Source: Clostridium folliculivorans (GTDB taxonomy: Bacteria > Bacillota > Clostridia > Clostridiales > Clostridiaceae). From it: a DNA stretch of 64,000 nt. Shown piece after piece: positions 18,521 to 28,128 of this stretch (position 1 is its first letter; the number at the start of each line of letters is the position of its first letter). The stretch spans positions 186,001 through 250,000 of the forward strand of contig NZ_BQXY01000003.1 in NCBI RefSeq assembly GCF_024341905.1, read 5' to 3'. The position numbers and the translations under genes are program-made. Below the pieces are notes generated by a model. It had not been told where the DNA came from. It did no database searches and saw only the letters and a program-made list of their open reading frames with translations.

Positions 18521-19681
18521 TTAAATAGCTTTTATTGCATCTGCTGGATTCATATCCAAGGTTTTTTCTACAGGTATTAGTGATGCAAAGTACCCTATGA
18601 ACAAAGCTAAACCTAAGCCAACAATAAAATTTATCCATGATAGATTAAATGTAAATTCATATTTATTAACTATTGGTTCAGCAAAGTTTAATAATAGAAT
18701 TTGTACTAAGAGTGCTAACGTCGAAGATATTACAGCAACTAACAGCATATCTTTCTCCACACTCCTTTTTATATAAGCATCATTAGCTCCCAATACTTTC
18801 TTTATGGATATTTCCTTCTTTCTTCCGTCTATCCAAAATATAGATATATTGATAATATTAATTAATGCTACAATAAGTAATGGCAAGCTTACTACTACCA
18901 CATCTGTAAATACTTGACTAAAAGGTACAGTCAAATTAACGTCTGTCTGTACATCATACCTGAAATTATTGTTAAATTTCCTACTCAAATCACCAAATAT
19001 ATCTTTTATACGATTTTCATTTGCTCTGAATAAAACATTTATGCTAAGTTGGCTTTTATCGCCGTTTCTAGCTATTGTCTTTCCATCAAAATTACTTATA
19101 TATCCTTGTGGTAGAGAACCAACAGGAATATATGCTACCCTATCAAAATTGGTATCCATATACCTTTTGCCAATTATACCAGTAACTACATATTTATCAT
19201 TATAAAAATCTATTGAATCTCCAATATTAACCTTAAGCTCCTCAGCAATTGCACGACCTAATATTACTCTTTTTGAGTTACCTTTACATTCCTCTGGAGT
19301 AATAAATCTTCCAGAATATAAAGCAGGTTGCCAATCTGTTTTTTTCTCATAATAAAAAGGGACCACCTGCCCTTGGCTAACTTTTTTATCTTTCATAAAC
19401 TCTTCAATATCCAATTTCAAAACATCTACTTCTGCACTTTTCCCTAATTCCTTTAATATATTAATAGTATTATTTTTATATAATCCATCGTCTTCAGTAT
19501 GTATATATATGGCTGTCCTATTCTCTAATTTACCAAAATTACTTTGATTATATTCAAAAGCTCTCTTTTGGATGCCGCTTATTAATACCGATACAACAAG
19601 TATAGATATTACATATCCAATTACAATTATCCCAAATTGTATTGGTCTTCGTTTCCAACTTCTTAGTGTATTTCTTAACAT
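18521..19681 (-). CDS. ABC transporter permease (FtsX/MacB type), first
   Basis: A 386-residue permease with the same topology as the next gene: one N-terminal segment, an extracellular domain with a MacB-like core, and three C-terminal segments with DGRKKEISIKKVLGAND as the ATPase-contact loop. Two different permeases sharing one ATPase would form a heterodimeric transporter. It begins 72 bases after the secreted-protein gene ends, on the same strand, so the four genes may be one operon. Confidence 0.83.
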   Translation of the reverse strand: MLRNTLRSWKRRPIQFGIIVIGYVISILVVSVLISGIQKRAFEYNQSNFGKLENRTAIYIHTEDDGLYKNNTINILKELGKSAEVDVLKLDIEEFMKDKKVSQGQVVPFYYEKKTDWQPALYSGRFITPEECKGNSKRVILGRAIAEELKVNIGDSIDFYNDKYVVTGIIGKRYMDTNFDRVAYIPVGSLPQGYISNFDGKTIARNGDKSQLSINVLFRANENRIKDIFGDLSRKFNNNFRYDVQTDVNLTVPFSQVFTDVVVVSLPLLIVALINIINISIFWIDGRKKEISIKKVLGANDAYIKRSVEKDMLLVAVISSTLALLVQILLLNFAEPIVNKYEFTFNLSWINFIVGLGLALFIGYFASLIPVEKTLDMNPADAIKAI

Positions 19682-19753
19682 AATAATTCTCCAATTTACA
19701 TTAAAATCGATAATATTGCAAAGTCTTAAAACTTTGCAATATTATCATTAAAA

Positions 19754-20104
19754 TTACTTTGTTGATGATGCACTTGTTATTTCATAATGTTGATTTTGGA
19801 AATGGCCATTATACGTAGTAACACCACCATTACCATATACAACAGGAGTTTGATACGATCCGCCACCATTATCATAAAAAGTTATTGTCCTTTGGCCTCC
19901 ATCAGCTTGCAGATAACTCTGATCAGTATAAGATGATTTAGGTGCACTTGATTCATAGACGAAATAGTATGCATGTCCTTTCACAAATGTACTATTTGCA
20001 TAAGCAGCTACAGTAGAAGACATCGCAGATGCACTAATTGATGCTCCCATAACTAAAAATGTTGAAACTCCTAAAATAGTGAATAACTTTTTTGATCTTT
20101 TCAT
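19754..20104 (-). CDS. Small secreted protein of unknown function
   Basis: A 116-residue protein with a clear signal peptide: basic MKRSKK, a hydrophobic stretch and SISASA before a predicted cut near residue 28. The mature part of about 88 residues is rich in Tyr, Ser, Thr, Gly and Asn, has no Cys, and includes GGQRTITFYDNGGG and VVYGNGGV. I start at the ATG at 20104, eight bases after AGAGG; the ATG at 20110 is too close to that site. I do not recognise the family. Secreted bacteriocins of the lactococcin 972 type are similarly placed next to such transporters, but I see no firm motif. Confidence 0.72.
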   Translation of the reverse strand: MKRSKKLFTILGVSTFLVMGASISASAMSSTVAAYANSTFVKGHAYYFVYESSAPKSSYTDQSYLQADGGQRTITFYDNGGGSYQTPVVYGNGGVTTYNGHFQNQHYEITSASSTK

Positions 20105-20683
20105 GTTCATAACCTCTTCTCTCAATAAATATTTATGCAAGATTGCCCAAGGATAGTTATCTTAGCCTACTATAATAACTTGCTTATATTTCAAACCACC
20201 TTAGGATCCATCAGAGGTTTGAAATAACTATTAATCAAATAATTGTAGTTATATATTTTCTAACATCATCTAGCTTGGACAATAATTACAGCTTATAAGT
20301 TAATTTGACAATCCAAATTCGTTTAAATAAGCCTTTTAAGAAACTATATCATTAAGATTTACGTTAACTTGCACTTATTATTATTGCGCATACGTTTGCA
20401 CAATTCAAGAAATACCGTTCGCTTGTTTTTGACAAATACCACCATTAATAAACAATATGATTAGTAAAGCTAAAAACTTCCTCCTTACCCAATTTAAAAG
20501 CATTCTACTTTCCTATGAAAAGATATGTTTTTCACTCAATATCATGAATATTTTGCCCTAATGCCTCTCCTTTACAAAAAAGCCTCAATAATTCATAAAT
20601 TCTATGAATCATTGAGGTTTTGAAATTTTTCATTTATTTAATAATTTATCGTATTGCTTTCAACTTGTAGTATAAATTTATAG
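20105..20683. other. Intergenic region upstream of the secreted protein
   Basis: It contains a perfect 11-base inverted repeat, TATTTCAAACC / GGTTTGAAATA (20187-20226), about 80 bases before the secreted-protein start. On the minus strand this could be a leader hairpin or an operator. The terminator of the downstream-facing lipoprotein gene is at 20574-20620. Otherwise I see no gene. A plus-strand TTGACA near 20429 has no gene behind it. Confidence 0.5.
20574..20620 (-). terminator. Terminator of the lipoprotein gene
   Basis: On the minus strand CCTCAATGATTCAT pairs with ATGAATTATTGAGG and six Ts follow. Confidence 0.85.
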
Positions 20684-21304
20684 TTAGTTTACTATAGCCG
20701 ACATCAAGTCAACTAATTCACTTTCCTTTGGCATCCATACATTGTTTTCTTTAGTAAAAGTCAAAGTCATGGTCTTTGGATTTTCAACAAGAACACCATC
20801 TGCTATCTTTCCACCAACAATTTTAAAAGATTCTTGGTAGATATCTTTTTCAGTCATAGATGGATTAGCCTCAAACTTTTTCTTAAGTTCATCTTGAGCA
20901 GTTTTTGCTATCTTCTCCATATCAAATCCACTTAATTTTACTTCTACCTTTGCAGTATCTTTATCTTCAGATATCTTCTTTACCTCATATTTTACTTTCT
21001 TTAATCCGGCAAGTATATCACTTTTAAACTTATCTTTCACTTCATTTGTTAATATGTTTTCATCTACTCCTGCAGATGAGATTCCCTTCATCAGTCCGTT
21101 TTCAAAAGCATCTCTTATACCAGTATATTCTTTTTCAGTTATACCGACCTTATCTATACTACTCTTATCATCTTTTATAACTACATCTAGAATTATTTTT
21201 GCACTTTCTTCTGGAGTTGTTTTTGGTCCACCGCAAGATATTAAAGTTACAACTGAAAGCATGAGGGTCAAAAATACAACACTAATCCTTTTAAAATTTT
21301 TCAT
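20684..21304 (-). CDS. Lipoprotein, DUF5105-like
   Basis: A 206-residue exported lipoprotein. A signal peptide ends in the lipobox LISC at residues 21-24, followed by GGPKTTPEESA. The mature part is charged and mostly helical with a final strand (MTLTFTKENNVWMPKES), the layout of small clostridial lipoproteins of the DUF5105/DUF4878 kind. Function unknown. It is monocistronic, with its own terminator. Confidence 0.72.
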   Translation of the reverse strand: MKNFKRISVVFLTLMLSVVTLISCGGPKTTPEESAKIILDVVIKDDKSSIDKVGITEKEYTGIRDAFENGLMKGISSAGVDENILTNEVKDKFKSDILAGLKKVKYEVKKISEDKDTAKVEVKLSGFDMEKIAKTAQDELKKKFEANPSMTEKDIYQESFKIVGGKIADGVLVENPKTMTLTFTKENNVWMPKESELVDLMSAIVN

Positions 21305-21387
21305 GTAGATTCTCCTTATAAATTAATGTTTTAAACTTACTTAATCATTATATTTATATAAGGAAATTATGTTACAAAGAATGTCAA

Positions 21388-21651
21388 CTATTTCTCCTCT
21401 CTATTTGATTGTCCATAATAATAGTTTGCACCATGCTTTCTTAAGAAGTGATTGTCTAATAAATTATTATCTATTGAATCTATATCTGAATTTAAATTTA
21501 AAGAGTCGTAAGCCAACTTACAGACCTCTTCCAGTATAACTGCATTGTGAACTGCATTATCTGCATTTTTTCTCAAAGTGAATCTCATTAATCCATACCT
21601 AAGTAAACCCACATTGGCTTTTAATTCCTTTTTCTTCAATTGTTCTATCAT
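21388..21651 (-). pseudogene. L-ribulose-5-phosphate 4-epimerase, C-terminal remnant
   Basis: The last ~60 residues match the C-terminus of AraD-type class II aldolases: NADNAVHNAVILEEVCKLAYDS, then LLDNHFLRKHGANYYYGQ. The first ~25 residues do not, and the catalytic N-terminal three quarters are absent. No ribosome binding site precedes the first ATG. It appears to be the decayed end of a pentose gene once continuous with the operon at 22341-31343. Confidence 0.75.
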
Positions 21652-21838
21652 TCCACTACGCTTCTATTATCCCTCAAACCGTTGATATTACTATATATTT
21701 ATATAATTTTATATTTATATATTTTTATAAATATAACTTTTTACATTGTGAATATTACTTCCTTTATCAAATCCAATTTCAAAATCTAATTTAAGTTAAT
21801 TTGACTCTCTTATATTTCATGCATCGCTGTATAAATTC

Positions 21839-22099
21839 TCATCCTCTGCAGCTAAGTTTTAAATAAGAATACATCTTGATATATTTTTCAGGATTCATGG
21901 TGGCCAGATGTATGTCCAAAGGAATATCGGTAGCATTTTTAATAGCCTCTAAAACATATGGCCCCATAGCTAAATTATTAACAAAAATTCCATCCATTAC
22001 ATCACAGTGTAGTAGGTCTATTTTTGCTTCTTTAAGCTTTTTTAGTTCTTTATCTAAATTTAATTGATTTCCACACATTATTGACGCTGCTAGTTTCAT
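21839..22099 (-). pseudogene. Pentulose-phosphate 3-epimerase, N-terminal remnant
   Basis: These 86 codons encode the first third of a ribulose/allulose-phosphate 3-epimerase barrel: AASIMCGNQLNLD, then HCDVMDGIFVNN and LDIHLATMNPEKY. It stops where the rest of the barrel should continue. The GGAGGTG ribosome binding site survives. An intact paralogue (rpe) lies at 24595, so loss may be tolerated. The sequence between this and the AraD remnant is plain AT-rich DNA. Confidence 0.78.
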
Positions 22100-22181
22100 A
22101 TATTTACACCTCCATAATTCGCAACAGCTTGTTATCTTGTAGGGATACTTGATAACTTATAGGATTCTCAGGAAGTATATA

Positions 22182-22260
22182 AGAGTTCCTATATCGAAAC
22201 TTAATTTATACTTGTTCGAAAATCCAGGCTTCTCGGGATTTTCGGGCATGTATAAATTAA
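22182..22260. repeat. Long hairpin repeat R3, copy 1
   Basis: TTAATTTATACTTGTTCGAA (22201-22220) pairs with TTCGGGCATGTATAAATTAA (22241-22260) and the inner stem AATCC / GGATT closes a small loop. The 5' block AGAGTTCCTAT and the main arm recur at 50042-50139. Confidence 0.75.
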
Positions 22261-22340
22261 CAGTTAATTTAGGAAATCTACAATTCTGTTAGCTTTACAT
22301 AAAAAGTACTTTATCTATAAAGATGTACATTTATATAAAT

Positions 22341-23885
22341 CTAAGATAATATAAGTTCCTTATCTTTTTCATTCATACTTTTTACTTCCGACAAATCTAA
22401 CTGTTCATAATTTTTCAGAAATGATGTTAAAGCATTTAATATGATACTAGTACCACCCTTGCAATCTGACTCAATATTTATAGGTAACACTGGTTCATGC
22501 AGCGACATTCTTAATAACAGCCATCCGTCACCGTTATCTTTATCACAATTGATTTTTATTCCTTCATAGTTTTTATCCTCAATACTCCAACCTGGAATAT
22601 TAGGCACATAATTTCTTAGACCACTAATAACTTGGCTTCCATAACTGCCAAACTCTTCAGTTTTTATTTTAACTCTAACTTCCATACTTTCTAACGGTTT
22701 TTTCAGATTATCTATTAAGCTTTCTATCTTCTTTCCCTGTTCCTTTAACTTTGCCATTTTAATAAGTATTTTAGCTATAAGATAAGCTCCATCATCTAAA
22801 AAATAATTTTCCTTTAAAGCGGCATGTCCTGAAGTTTCAATAGCAAGCTCACTATTTGAGCCTTCTTCATTTATCCTTTTTGCTTCATTTATAACATTTC
22901 TATAACCTCTTTTAAATCTATGATGAACTCCTCCAAGCGCTGTAATAAAATCTCTAAGTCCATTAGAAGTTACTGAATCTGTAACTATTATGGATCTCGA
23001 ATGTTCTTCTAAAACTATGGCTGAAATCAATGCAATAAGTGAGTTTCTGTTTATCTCAGTTCCACCTCCACTAACTATTGCAGCTCTATCTACATCGGTA
23101 TCAAATATTATTCCTAAATCTGCTCTTGACCTTATCACAGCATTACTTATTGATTTCATCGCTTCTATATTCTCTGGATTTGGAATATGGTTCGGAAACA
23201 TTCCATCAGGATTTAAGAATTGACTTCCTTCAGTATCTGCCCCTAATCTTATAAGTACTTTGCTTGCAAAAAAGCCGCCTGCCCCATTTCCTGCATCTAC
23301 AATTATCTTTAATCCTTGTAATGGTTTATTATAATTAACTTGTGAATTAACTTCATTTCTTATCTTATTAACCAGAATATTTGAGTATTCTTCTATGAAA
23401 TCTATTTTATTTAAATTACCCTTTGTAGTAAAAATAAGCTCGGTTTCACAAGCAATATTCAAGATTTCGCTTACATCCTCTTTTTCACAACCACCCTGTG
23501 GAGTAAAAAACTTAAGTCCATTATAATAGTAAGGTAGATGACTTGCGGTAATCATTATAGCTCCATCACATTTATAACTTTCATGTATTGTAGTCACAAA
23601 CATAGCAGGGGTAGTACACATCCCACAATCGTAAACATCACACCCAACATTAATTAGTAAATCTATTATTTCTTCCTTAATAGAAGGACCTGATAGTCTA
23701 GAATCTATCCCTACAGCTATATTAATTTTCTTATTATCAGTCCTTTTATTTCTTAACCAATTAAAGAATCCATGTCCTATAAATCTTGCTACTCTAGGTG
23801 TAAAATTTACGCTATGCTCTGAATTTTCAATAGCTATTCCTCTTATATCTGTACCATTTTGAAGCATCTTTAATTTTTCGATCAT
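22341..23885 (-). CDS. Phosphohexomutase (phosphomannomutase/phosphoglucomutase family)
   Basis: A 514-residue alpha-D-phosphohexomutase. The phosphoserine loop is TASHLPYYYNG, the magnesium loop is DTDVDR, the sugar-binding loop is ETSGHAALKEN, and the C-terminal phosphate-binding domain is present. The first loop reads TASHLP rather than TASHNP. Its place at the end of a pentitol operon suggests it may act on a pentose phosphate, but the family is promiscuous and I cannot tell from sequence. Confidence 0.83.
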   Translation of the reverse strand: MIEKLKMLQNGTDIRGIAIENSEHSVNFTPRVARFIGHGFFNWLRNKRTDNKKINIAVGIDSRLSGPSIKEEIIDLLINVGCDVYDCGMCTTPAMFVTTIHESYKCDGAIMITASHLPYYYNGLKFFTPQGGCEKEDVSEILNIACETELIFTTKGNLNKIDFIEEYSNILVNKIRNEVNSQVNYNKPLQGLKIIVDAGNGAGGFFASKVLIRLGADTEGSQFLNPDGMFPNHIPNPENIEAMKSISNAVIRSRADLGIIFDTDVDRAAIVSGGGTEINRNSLIALISAIVLEEHSRSIIVTDSVTSNGLRDFITALGGVHHRFKRGYRNVINEAKRINEEGSNSELAIETSGHAALKENYFLDDGAYLIAKILIKMAKLKEQGKKIESLIDNLKKPLESMEVRVKIKTEEFGSYGSQVISGLRNYVPNIPGWSIEDKNYEGIKINCDKDNGDGWLLLRMSLHEPVLPINIESDCKGGTSIILNALTSFLKNYEQLDLSEVKSMNEKDKELILS

Positions 23886-24016
23886 AAAAATTCCCCCTAG
23901 CTACTTAAATATTTTAACGTTTAATTTCAAACTTAGATAATATCTTATGTGTTAAAAGTTCTTCTTAATACATCATATTACTGGTTAAAAACATATAATT
24001 TTTCAAGCAAAAATAC

Positions 24017-24463
24017 TTAAACCTCTCCACGTTCGATGTTCTCAACCATAGCTAATCTATTGCTATGCCTTCCACCTAAAAATTCAGCGTTAATCCAAGT
24101 ATCAACTATGTCAATAGCTAGGCCTTCTCCTATTACTCTTTCTCCTAGGCATAATATATTTGTATTATTGTGCTCCTTAGTAGCTCTAGCTGAAAAAGTG
24201 TCACTTACTACTGCAGCTCTTATTCCATTGAATTTATTTGCGGCTATTGACATACCTATTCCAGTTCCGCAGCATAATATACCAAGTTCACATTCTTTTG
24301 CTAATACAGCTTTAGAAACCTTAATACAGTATTCAGGATAGTCAACACTGGTTTCACTAAATGCCCCAAAATCTTGAACCTCAATGTTTTTTCCCAATAA
24401 ATATTGTCTTATTTTATTCTTAAGCTTTACTCCTCCGTGATCACAACCTATTGCAATTTTCAT
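24017..24463 (-). CDS. rpiB: Ribose-5-phosphate isomerase B
   Basis: It interconverts ribose 5-phosphate and ribulose 5-phosphate. The RpiB/LacAB motifs are GCDHGG at residues 7-12, the catalytic Cys in LCCGTGIGMSIAANK, and EHNNTNILCLGERVIG. At 148 residues it is of normal length. It sits within the predicted pentitol operon between rpe and the phosphomutase. It could instead act on another aldose phosphate such as allose. Confidence 0.9.
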   Translation of the reverse strand: MKIAIGCDHGGVKLKNKIRQYLLGKNIEVQDFGAFSETSVDYPEYCIKVSKAVLAKECELGILCCGTGIGMSIAANKFNGIRAAVVSDTFSARATKEHNNTNILCLGERVIGEGLAIDIVDTWINAEFLGGRHSNRLAMVENIERGEV

Positions 24464-24537
24464 ATCTATATCAACCTTTCAATATTTACTAAATTCATAA
24501 TTGTTGTAAATCTATTAATGCCGTAGTATAATCTATA

Positions 24538-24580
24538 AAAGAATAGGAGAATACTCGCAATATTCTCCTACTTTTTTTAT
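24538..24580. terminator. Hairpin between rpe and rpiB
   Basis: TAGGAGAATA pairs with TATTCTCCTA (24544-24570). The T-run is stronger on the plus strand (CTTTTTTTATT), where there is no gene to stop, than on the minus strand (TTCTTTTATA). It may attenuate the distal operon genes or protect the proximal mRNA. Confidence 0.5.
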
Positions 24581-24594
24581 TAACACTGTGGGGG

Positions 24595-25266
24595 CTATGG
24601 GATGTTCTTAATTTCATTAATTACCTTGTTAAACAAGTCTATGTTTTCAGCTAAGTCTTGTTTAAATAGTGATGATCCTATGACAATGTCTCTAGCTCCA
24701 CAATCAATAACATCTTTAATATTGCCAAGTGTAATGCCCCCATCTACCTGAATCGTAAAGTCATAATTATTTCTTTTCTTGATTTCATTAAGCGCCTTTA
24801 TCTTTTCTAAGGTGAATGGTATAAATGATTGTCCTCCAAAACCTGGCTCTACTGACATTATCAATATTCTATTTGCTATTGGATAAATGTGTTCTAAGCA
24901 ACCTATTGGTGTTGCCGGATTAATCGCTACCCCTGCTTTAATACCAAAGCTTTTTAAGTAATGTATGCTCTTATACAGATGTAGTGCCGCTTCAGCATGT
25001 ATTGTGATGCTGTTTGCTCCAGCTTCCACTAGTGCTTCTACAAACTTATCTGGTTCTGTTACCATCAAGTGAACATCAAATTCAATATCTGTTAGTTTCC
25101 TAAGTGCTGCTACTTGGTCTATTCCAAAGGATAGATTCGGAACATAATGACCATCCATAATGTCTATGTGTATTGATTTGATATCTTTATTGTTAAAAAC
25201 CTTAAAATCTTCTCCATAATTACATGCATTGGCTGACAACAATGATGGTGAAATTATTGTTTCCAT
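24595..25266 (-). CDS. rpe: Ribulose-phosphate 3-epimerase
   Basis: It interconverts ribulose and xylulose 5-phosphates. The (beta/alpha)8 barrel has PSLLSANACNYGED, HIDIMDGHYVPNLSFG, DVHLMV, MSVEPGFGGQSF and VDGGI, covering metal ligands and phosphate-binding residues. It has 223 residues and lies directly downstream of the split transketolase genes. Confidence 0.94.
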   Translation of the reverse strand: METIISPSLLSANACNYGEDFKVFNNKDIKSIHIDIMDGHYVPNLSFGIDQVAALRKLTDIEFDVHLMVTEPDKFVEALVEAGANSITIHAEAALHLYKSIHYLKSFGIKAGVAINPATPIGCLEHIYPIANRILIMSVEPGFGGQSFIPFTLEKIKALNEIKKRNNYDFTIQVDGGITLGNIKDVIDCGARDIVIGSSLFKQDLAENIDLFNKVINEIKNIP

Positions 25267-25310
25267 AACTTACTCCCCCACTTTTTAATTTTATAAATCT
25301 AGTATTTTTA

Positions 25311-26240
25311 TTAACCTAAGATTGTTGCTATAACTTCTTCCTTTAAGTGTTCTTTTGTTAATCCATAGAATTCCATTAAATCCTTTGGTTTTCCTGACTG
25401 TCCAAAAGTGTCTTTCATTCCTAATCTTTTAACAGAAGCAAGATTTTCTTCACTAACTACCTCACATACAGCCGAACCAAGTCCACCTATTATACTATGT
25501 TCTTCTATAGTTATTATCTTTCCAGTCTTTTTAGCTTCGGATACTATTAGTTCTTTATCAATTGGCTTTAATGTTGCCATATTAATAACTGAAACATCTA
25601 TACCATCTACAGCTAATTCTTTGCTTACTTCCAAAGCCATTTCAACAGTTATTCCTGTAGCAATTATAGTTGCTTTGCCTCCTGATCTAAGTAACTCTCC
25701 CTTACCGATCTTAAAATCACAGCCATTTGGATGTATATCTTCTACTGCCATTCTTCCTACTCTTATATACACTGGTCCATAGTATTCTGCAGCAGCTTTT
25801 ATAGCTTGTTTAGTTTCTTCTCCATCGCTTGGGTTAATTACTACCATACCAGGAATACTTCTCATTAAAGATAAATCTTCTATGGCTTGGTGAGATGCTC
25901 CATCTTCTCCAACTGTTATACCAGCATGACTTGCAACTATCTTTACATTTAATTTAGGATAAGCAACTGAATTTCTAATTTGTTCAAAAGCTCTTCCTGC
26001 TGCAAACATCGCAAAAGTTGATGCAAATGGTATAAGTCCACAAGTAGACAGTCCTGCTGCCGTTCCAACCATATTTGCTTCAGCTATTCCCATATTAAAA
26101 AATCTCTCTGGTGCAACCTTTTTAAAATCTGCACTTTTAGTTGATTTAGATAAGTCAGCATCTAGCACTACTATATTTTCATTAACTTTTCCTAACTCTG
26201 ATATAGCTTGACCGTATGCTTCTCTAGTAGCCATCTTCAT
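25311..26240 (-). CDS. Transketolase, C-terminal subunit
   Basis: It carries the pyrimidine-binding and C-terminal domains of transketolase (309 residues): the conserved Glu in MGIAEANMVG, GITVGEDGASHQ, and PSDGEETKQAI. It pairs with the separately encoded N-terminal subunit upstream, whose stop lies one base before this ATG. Split transketolases of this kind are common in polyol operons of Firmicutes. Confidence 0.92.
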   Translation of the reverse strand: MKMATREAYGQAISELGKVNENIVVLDADLSKSTKSADFKKVAPERFFNMGIAEANMVGTAAGLSTCGLIPFASTFAMFAAGRAFEQIRNSVAYPKLNVKIVASHAGITVGEDGASHQAIEDLSLMRSIPGMVVINPSDGEETKQAIKAAAEYYGPVYIRVGRMAVEDIHPNGCDFKIGKGELLRSGGKATIIATGITVEMALEVSKELAVDGIDVSVINMATLKPIDKELIVSEAKKTGKIITIEEHSIIGGLGSAVCEVVSEENLASVKRLGMKDTFGQSGKPKDLMEFYGLTKEHLKEEVIATILG

Positions 26241-26241
26241 A

Positions 26242-27060
26242 TTAATTACCTCCCTTGATTTCCTTCAGTGCTGCGTTTAGTTGTTCTTTACTTGGTGCTA
26301 CTCCATGCCATCCTGCATTGTCTTCCATAAATGATACGCCTTTTCCTTTATGAGTTTTTGCGATAATCATTGTTGGTTTTCCTTTTACAGTTTTAGCTTC
26401 TTCAATGGCATTATTTATTTGTTCAAAATCATGTCCATCTATGCATATTACATTCCAACCAAATGCTTTAAACTTCTCATCAATTGGATTGATGTTCATA
26501 ACTTCTGAATTTTTACCATCGATTTGTAGACCATTGAAATCAAGAAAAGCAGTTAAATTGTCTAATTTATAATGTGCTGCCGCCATTGCTGCTTCCCAAA
26601 CTTGTCCTTCTTGGCATTCTCCATCACCTAAAATTGTGTAAACTCTGTAATCTTTATTCTGTACTCTTCCAGCTAAAGCCATTCCATTTGCTGCTGATAG
26701 TCCTTGACCTAGTGATCCAGTCGACATATCTATTCCAGCAATTGCTTTCATATCTGGATGTCCTTGTAGTATTGAATGTATTTGTCTTAACTTACCAAGC
26801 CATTCCTCAGATACTATGCCTTTTTCCATTAGAGTTGCGTATAGTGCAGGTGCTGCATGCCCTTTTGCTAAAACAAATCTGTCTCTATCTGGATCTCTTA
26901 AATCCTTAAGGTTTATATTCATTTGCTCAAAATACAAAACTGTAAGTATGTCAGCTATAGATAGTGATCCACCTGGATGTCCTGACTGAGCTTCTGTTAT
27001 CATCACTAATATTTTTTCTCTTATTTTTTCTGAATGTACTCTCAATAAATCTGCATTCAT
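26242..27060 (-). CDS. Transketolase, N-terminal subunit
   Basis: It holds the thiamine diphosphate domain (272 residues). The ThDP motif starts at [13 protein letters not shown] and ends at LDFNGLQ, with SGHPGGSLS and [10 protein letters not shown] near the N-terminus. Together with the following gene it makes a complete enzyme that converts xylulose 5-phosphate plus an acceptor to glycolytic intermediates. Confidence 0.93.
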   Translation of the reverse strand: MNADLLRVHSEKIREKILVMITEAQSGHPGGSLSIADILTVLYFEQMNINLKDLRDPDRDRFVLAKGHAAPALYATLMEKGIVSEEWLGKLRQIHSILQGHPDMKAIAGIDMSTGSLGQGLSAANGMALAGRVQNKDYRVYTILGDGECQEGQVWEAAMAAAHYKLDNLTAFLDFNGLQIDGKNSEVMNINPIDEKFKAFGWNVICIDGHDFEQINNAIEEAKTVKGKPTMIIAKTHKGKGVSFMEDNAGWHGVAPSKEQLNAALKEIKGGN

Positions 27061-27081
27061 AACAACACTTCCTTCTACAAA

Positions 27082-28113
27082 TTAAGATCTAATAACTACT
27101 TTTATTTCAGTTCCCTGCATTGCTGCATCGATTCCATCTCTCCAGTCATCAAGTGGAACTATCTTAGTTACAAGCTTCTCTGTATCAACTTTTTTATTTT
27201 TTAATAATTCTAATGAAGTTACCCATGAACTTGGTTTTTGTGATCTACAACCTATATAGTTTATTTCTCTTTGAACTATGACTTCTTGATTCATTTCATT
27301 CATGCTTTTCGCAAATATACCAATTTGAACAAAGTCACCTTTTTTCTTTATAAGCTTCAACCCTTGATTAACCGCATGGATTACACCTGAACAATCAAAT
27401 GCCTTATTAACTCCATAATTATTTGTTTTTTCCATAACTACTTTTTCTAAATCTTCTTGTAGTATATCCACTACTCTGTCGATTCCAAGTTCAGTAGCCA
27501 AATTCATTCTTTCTTTATCCTTTGTTACACCTGCAAGAATTACATAAGCTCCTTGAGATTTTGCCACTTGGCTTACTAGTAATCCTATAGGTCCTGGACC
27601 AAAAACTAGAACTACATCATCTTTTACTACTGTTGTCTTTTCCAAGGCAGCATGTACACAGCAAGCAAGAGGTTCTGTTAAAGATGCTGAAAGTGATGAT
27701 ACTTCTTCTGGTAAAACATGAACACTTTCTTCTCTAGATATCACATACTCAGCAAAACTACCATTTACCTGAGTCCCTATACCTCTTCTTGATGGACATA
27801 AGTTGTAGTCTTTACTCTTACAGTAATCGCACTCTCCACAAGTTTCAAAGGTTGTTTCACTTGTGACCCTATCTCCAACTTTAATGCTTTTCACTTCAGG
27901 TCCTACTTCTACTACTACTCCAGAAAATTCATGTCCTAAAACCACTGGAGTTTTTATATTAGCGTACTCACCTTTAAAAGAATGTAAATCTGAACCACAT
28001 ATTCCACTAAACTCAACCTTTATCTTTACTAAGTTCTTTTCAGCAATTGGTTCAGCTATATCTAACAACTCCATGTTGTCATAGCCTGGTTTAGTTTTTG
28101 TTAATGCTTTCAC
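27082..28113 (-). CDS. Zinc-dependent polyol dehydrogenase (MDR family)
   Basis: A 343-residue medium-chain dehydrogenase. Catalytic zinc ligands are in GICGSDLHS and GHEFSGVVVEVG; the structural zinc Cys cluster is CGECDYC plus a later Cys; the nucleotide motif is GPGPIG. It starts at GTG after a GGGGGG-type ribosome binding site. It is a sorbitol/arabitol dehydrogenase relative. With a second dehydrogenase next door, the pair may act on two substrates or two positions of a polyol phosphate. Confidence 0.82.
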   Translation of the reverse strand: MKALTKTKPGYDNMELLDIAEPIAEKNLVKIKVEFSGICGSDLHSFKGEYANIKTPVVLGHEFSGVVVEVGPEVKSIKVGDRVTSETTFETCGECDYCKSKDYNLCPSRRGIGTQVNGSFAEYVISREESVHVLPEEVSSLSASLTEPLACCVHAALEKTTVVKDDVVLVFGPGPIGLLVSQVAKSQGAYVILAGVTKDKERMNLATELGIDRVVDILQEDLEKVVMEKTNNYGVNKAFDCSGVIHAVNQGLKLIKKKGDFVQIGIFAKSMNEMNQEVIVQREINYIGCRSQKPSSWVTSLELLKNKKVDTEKLVTKIVPLDDWRDGIDAAMQGTEIKVVIRS

Positions 28114-28128
28114 TTATAAATCCCCCCT

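Noticed and set aside
20425..20460. Plus-strand TTGACA with a CAATAT-like -10
   Set aside because: No plus-strand gene follows; both flanking genes are on the minus strand.
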